The notes beneath the pieces are model-generated. The model was not told the origin of the DNA, did no database searches, and was given only the letters and a program-made list of their open reading frames with translations. From an uncultured Kiloniellaceae bacterium (GTDB lineage: Bacteria; Pseudomonadota; Alphaproteobacteria; Kiloniellales; Kiloniellaceae): a stretch of DNA of 64,000 bases. Positions 59,843 to 64,000 of the stretch are shown here, in pieces. The DNA is taken from the NCBI GenBank assembly GCA_947493695.1, contig CANLSF010000008.1:1-64000 (forward strand). Reading direction: 5' to 3'. A program made the position numbers and the translations under genes. Each line of letters opens with the position of its first letter. Within the stretch, counting starts at the first letter, position 1.

Positions 59843-60364
59843 TTACGCGAAGGGGGCAGCCACCGCGTCGACGACCCAGACTCCGTCTTCGAGCCGCCAG
59901 CGGATGTACATCAGCTCACGCATATCAGGCCGGTCCGGAGGTGAAAAGCGGGCGTCCTCGGCGCGTTGCCAGGGACGGGCGTGCGTGCTTTCGACGTAAT
60001 CCCTGACGCTGTCGCCATCGCCATCAAAGAAGCTTTCGTAGAGGCCGCTACGGTTGTTCAAATCCCGGCGCAGGTCAGATGTACTATGGACGCTGCGGCT
60101 GTCGGCGTCACCGATAGTGCTCTCGAAAGTCCAGACGCCGCGTTGGGGAAAGAGTGTGGTAAAGGCTTCTGTATCCGAGGCTTTCAGTGCTGCGACGAAA
60201 CGGTTCATGGCGTATTGCAGCGATGTCTGTTCGCTCTCTGTCAACGCCGAGGGGCTCGGCTCAGCTTCAGTTTCTTGCGTGGGTGAGGTGTCTTCGGGGC
60301 TGGCACAAGCAACCAGACTGAAGCCAATCAGCAGCGCCGATAGTGAAACAGTGAAACTCTTCAT
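59843..60364 (-). CDS. Hypothetical lipoprotein
   Basis: The 173-residue precursor has a lipobox FSLVACAS. After a short acidic linker is an NTF2-like or SnoaL-like domain (MNRFVAALKASDTEAFTTLFPQRGVW, WRLEDGVWVVDAV). Seventeen base pairs separate it from the upstream CHAP-like gene, so they form an operon. Confidence 0.75.
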   Translation of the reverse strand: MKSFTVSLSALLIGFSLVACASPEDTSPTQETEAEPSPSALTESEQTSLQYAMNRFVAALKASDTEAFTTLFPQRGVWTFESTIGDADSRSVHSTSDLRRDLNNRSGLYESFFDGDGDSVRDYVESTHARPWQRAEDARFSPPDRPDMRELMYIRWRLEDGVWVVDAVAAPFA

Positions 60365-60380
60365 GGCACGATCTCCCTCC

Positions 60381-60902
60381 TCAGCGGCAGACAATCTCAC
60401 GGGCATAGGCGGTCGGCCAGCGGAAGCCAAGCAGCCGGCGTTTGGGGTAGGGGCGGATCGAGACCTGGTTGCTGCCCCGTCCCGTATCGCCGCGCTGATT
60501 ACCGCCCAGCAGGATCACGTCGTTTCCGTCCACACCGACACAAAAAGCCACGTGCCCTTGCCAGCCCTGGCGCGAGCCGCGCCATAGGACCGTGACCGCA
60601 CCATACATCGGCGCGTCGTCCGGCAGGGGATTGCCCCATTTTTTCCACGAGCGTGCGGTCGGCTTATCGGTGCCGGGGATCGAGGTCTTTTCCATCACCC
60701 AGTTGACAAAGGCCGAGCACCATTCGGACTCATCATTTTGGAATTGCCACTTGTGTTTCATGGTCGAGAAATACTCGACGATCCGAGGGTTGTGGGCGTT
60801 GCCGGGCAGTTCCTTGACACCGTATTCCCCGAGCGCATGCTCCATCCAGGGGAAGCGGCTGAAGTTCGCGGGGGTCATCATGGTGGGACCAACGGCCTGC
60901 AT
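60381..60902 (-). CDS. TIGR02594/CHAP-like amidase-fold protein
   Basis: The 173-residue product matches TIGR02594: WMEHALGEYGVKELPGNAHNPRIVEYFS, the catalytic Cys in SEWCSAFVNWVM (C62), SWKKWGNPL, GHVAFCVG with H117 and GGNQ near the end. These NlpC/P60-like proteins cleave peptidoglycan cross-bridges or related amides, often as phage or secretion effectors. No signal peptide is visible. Downstream lies the lipoprotein, which could be its partner. Confidence 0.85.
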   Translation of the reverse strand: MQAVGPTMMTPANFSRFPWMEHALGEYGVKELPGNAHNPRIVEYFSTMKHKWQFQNDESEWCSAFVNWVMEKTSIPGTDKPTARSWKKWGNPLPDDAPMYGAVTVLWRGSRQGWQGHVAFCVGVDGNDVILLGGNQRGDTGRGSNQVSIRPYPKRRLLGFRWPTAYAREIVCR

Positions 60903-61070
60903 GGAAATCTCCTTTAAAGAATCTGGTCACGCACGCCGATGCGGTGGACAGCGCCGCCGGAAAGTGGCGGTGAGGGTAAAAATAAATTTATATGCTTACA
61001 AATAATTATTTAACAATAGGGCTTGTTTCGACTTTATGCAAGTTCGTGGTTTGGAAGGTTATTTGCTCGG

Positions 61071-61514
61071 CTACTCGCGCTTTGTCCTAGCCATTGCTTG
61101 CTCCGCTACACGACCCACCGCCGGGCTTTTGCCGCTCGGATCTGAGATAATGGCTTCGTATTCAAACCACTCTGCCTCCGAGACGTCATCGGCGGCAACA
61201 GGGGTGCCGCTGATGTAGTCGCACAGGACGGCGACCAGAACATAGTGATGCTCCAGCACGCCATTCTTGTCGTGCAGAATGACATCGACAGATGTGAGGA
61301 TATCGCGCGCTTCCGCTTCGATGCCGGTTTCTTCCTGCAGTTCGCGGACCGCGGCTTCCATGACCGTTTCGCCCAGTTCGATCTTGCCGCCGGGAAAGCC
61401 CCAGAGGCCCGCATTCGGCCTGTTGTTCCTGCGCACCAGCAGGAGCTGAGAGTCGCGCACCATAACGGCGAGCGCCGCGGGAATTGGTCTTTCTGTCATG
61501 CCGGTAAGATCCAT
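61071..61514 (-). CDS. NUDIX hydrolase
   Basis: The 147-residue enzyme has a complete Nudix box, GGKIELGETVMEAAVREL followed by QEETGI (about 42-65). The C-terminal part resembles ADP-ribose or dNTP pyrophosphatase-type NUDIX proteins. The substrate is not known. The start may be ATG 61514 or 61499. Confidence 0.88.
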   Translation of the reverse strand: MDLTGMTERPIPAALAVMVRDSQLLLVRRNNRPNAGLWGFPGGKIELGETVMEAAVRELQEETGIEAEARDILTSVDVILHDKNGVLEHHYVLVAVLCDYISGTPVAADDVSEAEWFEYEAIISDPSGKSPAVGRVAEQAMARTKRE

Positions 61515-61683
61515 CTGAAGCAGGATTGAAATCAGGTTACGTCATCTGTGTCGGTAAATAAAATTCTGCGGCCTGTCGGATTCCGGAAGTCTGCTGCGTC
61601 TATGAAGTAAGCAAGCCGGGAACCGAAGGTCCATCACCACTGATGCGCCCGGTGAATCTATTGGAACAGAGGAAATAATCGTA

Positions 61684-62088
61684 ATGACACTCTCTATCGC
61701 GCCCCTCTTTGCGGGGCTGTTGATCGTGCTTCAGGTCGTCATGACCGCCTTTGTCGGGCTCTTCCGGGTTAAGTCCGGCATTGAGTTCCTGGACGGTGGG
61801 AACGTCACCATGACGCGGCGTATGCGCGCCCATGGCAACTTCACCGAGACGGTGCCGATTGCATTGCTGGTCATGGTGCTGGCTGAGCTGAGTGCTGCGC
61901 CGGCATTACTGCTCTGGTCCGGTGGCTTTGCATTGCTGGCCGGACGTTTGATGCATGCCTATTCGATTGTGAAACATGGCACTTCGCCCGGGCGGGCGGT
62001 TGGAATGTTTCTGACGGTCCTGCCCATGACGGTGTTCGGGGGTTTTCTGGTGTGGTCCATCCTGACATCTTCAGCGCTGGTGCGATAA
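61684..62088 (+). CDS. MAPEG family membrane protein
   Basis: The 134-residue protein has four helices. It shows MTRRMRAHGNFTETVPIALL (the RAxxNxxE glutathione-region form) and AGRLMHAYSIVKHG. It is a second MAPEG gene, not a close copy of that at 20949. The next gene (TfoX-N domain) begins 10 bp later and is likely co-transcribed. Confidence 0.88.
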   Translation: MTLSIAPLFAGLLIVLQVVMTAFVGLFRVKSGIEFLDGGNVTMTRRMRAHGNFTETVPIALLVMVLAELSAAPALLLWSGGFALLAGRLMHAYSIVKHGTSPGRAVGMFLTVLPMTVFGGFLVWSILTSSALVR

Positions 62089-62098
62089 GGAGAGACTG

Positions 62099-62425
62099 AT
62101 GGCGTATGACCCTCATCTTGCTGATCTCATGCGCGCGGCATTGGAACCACGCAGGGGTATCAGCGAAAAAGCGATGTTTGGTGGCTTCTGCTGGTTTTTG
62201 AACGGCAACATGCTCTGCGGCGTGGAGGTCGGTCGCTTCATGTTTCGGGTCGGAAAAGAGCGGGAGGCCGAAGCCAAAGAGCGCCCAGGCGCTGAACAGG
62301 TGGTGTTCAGCGGGCGGCGCATGGGCGGTATCGTCTGGGTCGAGGCTGACGCCTGTCTTGAAGCTGGACTGGATGAGTGGATTGATCTGGCGTCGCAGTT
62401 CGCCGGATCACTTCCTCCGAAGTGA
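62099..62425 (+). CDS. TfoX N-terminal domain protein
   Basis: The 108-residue protein matches the TfoX-N fold: MRAALEPRRGISEKAMFGGFCWFLNGNMLCGV and RMGGIVWVEADACL. It is a stand-alone domain, unlike Sxy/TfoX competence regulators. Function unknown. In operon with the MAPEG and DUF2461 genes. Confidence 0.9.
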   Translation: MAYDPHLADLMRAALEPRRGISEKAMFGGFCWFLNGNMLCGVEVGRFMFRVGKEREAEAKERPGAEQVVFSGRRMGGIVWVEADACLEAGLDEWIDLASQFAGSLPPK

Positions 62426-62440
62426 AGGGGTGCAGACTCA

Positions 62441-63106
62441 ATGGCAGAAAAGAATTTCGAGGGATTCCCCGCTGATGGACTCCTGTTTTTGCAGGACCTG
62501 ACGGCAAACAACAATCGGCCCTGGTTCGAAGCGAATCGTGCCAGGTACAAAAGTGCGCTCGAGGCCCCGGCAAAGCTGTTCCTGCGCGAAATGGAACAAA
62601 CTTTGTCTCGGCGCTTTGGCGAGGCTTTCACGGGAAAGATCTTCCGGATGCACCGGGATCTTCGCTTCTCGAAAGACAAGACTCCCTATAACACTCACGT
62701 GCGTATGGCTTTTTTTGCGGCGGGGGATACGCAGGCGGGCCGAGGGTTTTACGTCTCGCTGGAACCCCAGGGCTTTACTTTAGGCGGTGGCGTGATGAGT
62801 TTTACACCGCCGTGCCTGGAAAATTTCAGGCAGCTGGTGGTGGATGAACGGCAAGGACCTGCGCTCGGTCTTCTGCTCAGTGTGCTGGACCGTGATGGAT
62901 TTCGGCTGGATGCGCCGGAACTGAAAAGAGTGCCCGCAGGCTTTGACAAAACCCATCCGCGCGAGGCGCTACTTCGGCGTAAAAATCTCACTCTCTGGAA
63001 GGATTTTGACGATCATGATGCCCTTGGGGGGAAAGCTGTCGTCACATTCTGCGTTGGGATTTTTGAGGCTCTGGGGCCACTTCGTGAGATGCTGAGTGAT
63101 CTCTGA
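62441..63106 (+). CDS. DUF2461 (TIGR02453) family protein
   Basis: The 221-residue product has the DUF2461 features: FPADGLLFLQDLTANNNRPWFEANR, DLRFSKDKTPYNTHVRMAFF, FYVSLEPQGFTLGGGV and HPREALLRRKNLTLWKDF. The family function is unknown. Fifteen base pairs separate it from the TfoX-N gene. Confidence 0.9.
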   Translation: MAEKNFEGFPADGLLFLQDLTANNNRPWFEANRARYKSALEAPAKLFLREMEQTLSRRFGEAFTGKIFRMHRDLRFSKDKTPYNTHVRMAFFAAGDTQAGRGFYVSLEPQGFTLGGGVMSFTPPCLENFRQLVVDERQGPALGLLLSVLDRDGFRLDAPELKRVPAGFDKTHPREALLRRKNLTLWKDFDDHDALGGKAVVTFCVGIFEALGPLREMLSDL

Positions 63107-63176
63107 TTTCATGGCCGAACCGGACGCTTCTTGTGGTCAGTGATTCGATGGGCTGCATTCCAAGACTGTTTACTTA

Positions 63177-63190
63177 GTTTCAAACGAAAC
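63177..63190. promoter_or_regulatory. MarR operator GTTTC-N4-GAAAC (maiA promoter)
   Basis: GTTTCAAACGAAAC lies immediately upstream of a TATCAT -10 box (63191-63196). It differs at one base from the hmg operator at 56691. Confidence 0.75.
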
Positions 63191-63237
63191 TATCATGCGT
63201 GCTGATGCCGACAACTGGTCTTGGAGGTCCGACGCAC

Positions 63238-63876
63238 ATGAAGCTCTACAGTTATTTTCGCAGCTCAGCAGGCTGGCGGGTGCGTATCGTGCTTGCGCTC
63301 AAGGGACTCGATTATGATCTGGTACCGGTTCATCTGATGCGTGAGGGCGGCGAGCATCTGACCGCCGAATACGCCCAGACCAATCCGCAGAAACTGGTGC
63401 CGGTACTGGAAGAGGATGGTGCTGTCTTCGCGCAGTCAATGGCGATCATGGAGTATCTTGAGGAGACCCACCCGGAGCCGTGCCTCCTGCCGGGGGATGC
63501 GAAGCGACGTGCTGAAATCCGAGCCTTTTGTCAGGCGATCGCCTGCGAGATTCATCCACTTAACAATCTGCGGATATTGAAGTATCTGGTGCGCGAACTT
63601 GGACAGGATGAGGATGCCAAGCTGGCCTGGTATGCGCACTGGATTCAGGAGGGTTTTCGCCCGATCGAGCAATTGTTGGGATCCGGTGACGGACCTTACT
63701 GTTTTGGTGCCGAACCTACCCTCGCGGATGCCTGCCTGGTGCCACAGGTCTTCAACGCTGAGCGCTTCGACGTGGATCTATCGGAATTTCCGAAAATTCG
63801 GGCGGTCAATGCGGCCTGTCTCGCGCATGAGGCAATCGCCGCGACGGTGCCTTCGTTACAGCCGGACGCCGAGTAA
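63238..63876 (+). CDS. maiA: Maleylacetoacetate isomerase (zeta-class GST)
   Basis: The 212-residue enzyme has the zeta-GST N-terminal motif SSAGWRVRI (residues 7-15; usual SSCxWRVRI) with S at the catalytic position, and NPQKLVPVLEEDGAVFAQSMAIMEYLEE. The C-terminal NNLRILKYL and DACLVPQVFNAERF are typical of MaiA. It isomerises maleylacetoacetate to fumarylacetoacetate, between HmgA and FAH. ATG 63238 follows TTGGAGG. Likely co-regulated with hmgA through the shared operator. Confidence 0.93.
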   Translation: MKLYSYFRSSAGWRVRIVLALKGLDYDLVPVHLMREGGEHLTAEYAQTNPQKLVPVLEEDGAVFAQSMAIMEYLEETHPEPCLLPGDAKRRAEIRAFCQAIACEIHPLNNLRILKYLVRELGQDEDAKLAWYAHWIQEGFRPIEQLLGSGDGPYCFGAEPTLADACLVPQVFNAERFDVDLSEFPKIRAVNAACLAHEAIAATVPSLQPDAE

Positions 63877-63886
63877 GGGGCAAGCG

Positions 63887-64000
63887 CTAACCGCGTTTCA
63901 GATATGCCGCCGCACCGGTAAGGGCAGGGTAATCGGCTGTGATTACGTAGCAGGGAATTGCGGCGACGTAGCCAGAGAGGCGGCCTTTGTCTTCAAAGCG
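63887..64000 (-). CDS. glk: Glucokinase, C-terminal end (partial)
   Basis: The last 37 residues, RFEDKGRLSGYVAAIPCYVITADYPALTGAAAYLKRG split as a bacterial Glk end, match the FrdKGR...PvyvI...LxGAAaYL signature. The 5' part lies beyond the window. It phosphorylates glucose. Convergent with maiA. Confidence 0.85.
   Translation of the reverse strand, partial: RFEDKGRLSGYVAAIPCYVITADYPALTGAAAYLKRG

Overview
The window looks like chromosomal DNA of a Gram-negative, probably marine or environmental alphaproteobacterium (Rhodospirillales-like; low confidence, judged from protein style and gene content only). It is moderately GC-rich with AT-rich gaps. It carries two PEP-CTERM cell-surface proteins, two TRAP-type solute binding proteins, a soluble globin-coupled chemoreceptor, an MHYT sensor kinase, and MarR, LysR, TetR, HxlR and MocR regulators. 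There is no phage, insertion sequence or CRISPR array. Most genes are ordinary accessory metabolism.

Layout. 0-10 kb: cupin, PilZ, ABM and MocR-type genes, a HemAT-like receptor, a PEP-CTERM protein behind a good sigma-54 promoter, a YbjQ pair, a 2H phosphoesterase and an alpha/beta hydrolase. 10-18 kb: a catabolic and uptake locus with a Tat-exported TRAP binding protein, RidA, LysR, a DctPQM transporter, an amidase and a cyclase. Two copies of a 17-bp palindrome (11095, 12706) tie RidA, the LysR gene and the TRAP operon together. 18-21 kb: a BetI-like TetR regulator divergent from a compact BCCT transporter. Between them lie a perfect palindrome and four tandem hairpin repeats. 22-30 kb: a secreted protein, methyltransferase, CutA, MHYT kinase and I78 lipoprotein, then a tightly overlapping regulator/desaturase/Coq4-like operon. 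30-35 kb: an island of poorly known genes that includes a metallophosphatase, NADAR and DUF3885. 35-37 kb: a slipin-like protein preceded on the same strand by two degenerate tRNA-like sequences and a GC-rich, strongly self-complementary stretch that may be a structured RNA. 37-48 kb: a second PEP-CTERM protein, MFS and EamA transporters, an HxlR/isochorismatase pair and several small unknown genes. One of these is a paralogue of a 30-kb gene, broken by a single in-frame TGA. 48-51 kb: an AT-richer island of unknown genes, one HEPN-like. 51-57.5 kb: a homogentisate (tyrosine) catabolic operon on the minus strand with a divergent MarR regulator. 57.5-61 kb: small secreted proteins. 61-64 kb: NUDIX, MAPEG, TfoX-N and DUF2461 genes, maleylacetoacetate isomerase, and the 3' end of a glucokinase gene.

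How the parts connect. hmgA, the FAH-family hydrolase and, 7 kb away, maiA make up the lower homogentisate pathway. The same 14-bp palindrome occurs in the promoter regions of hmgA and maiA, so the MarR protein probably controls both. The most unusual material is the tRNA-like/structured-RNA/slipin segment at 35.0-36.8 kb and the covarying hairpin repeat family (four tandem copies at 19.0-19.25 kb and one directly after the slipin stop codon).
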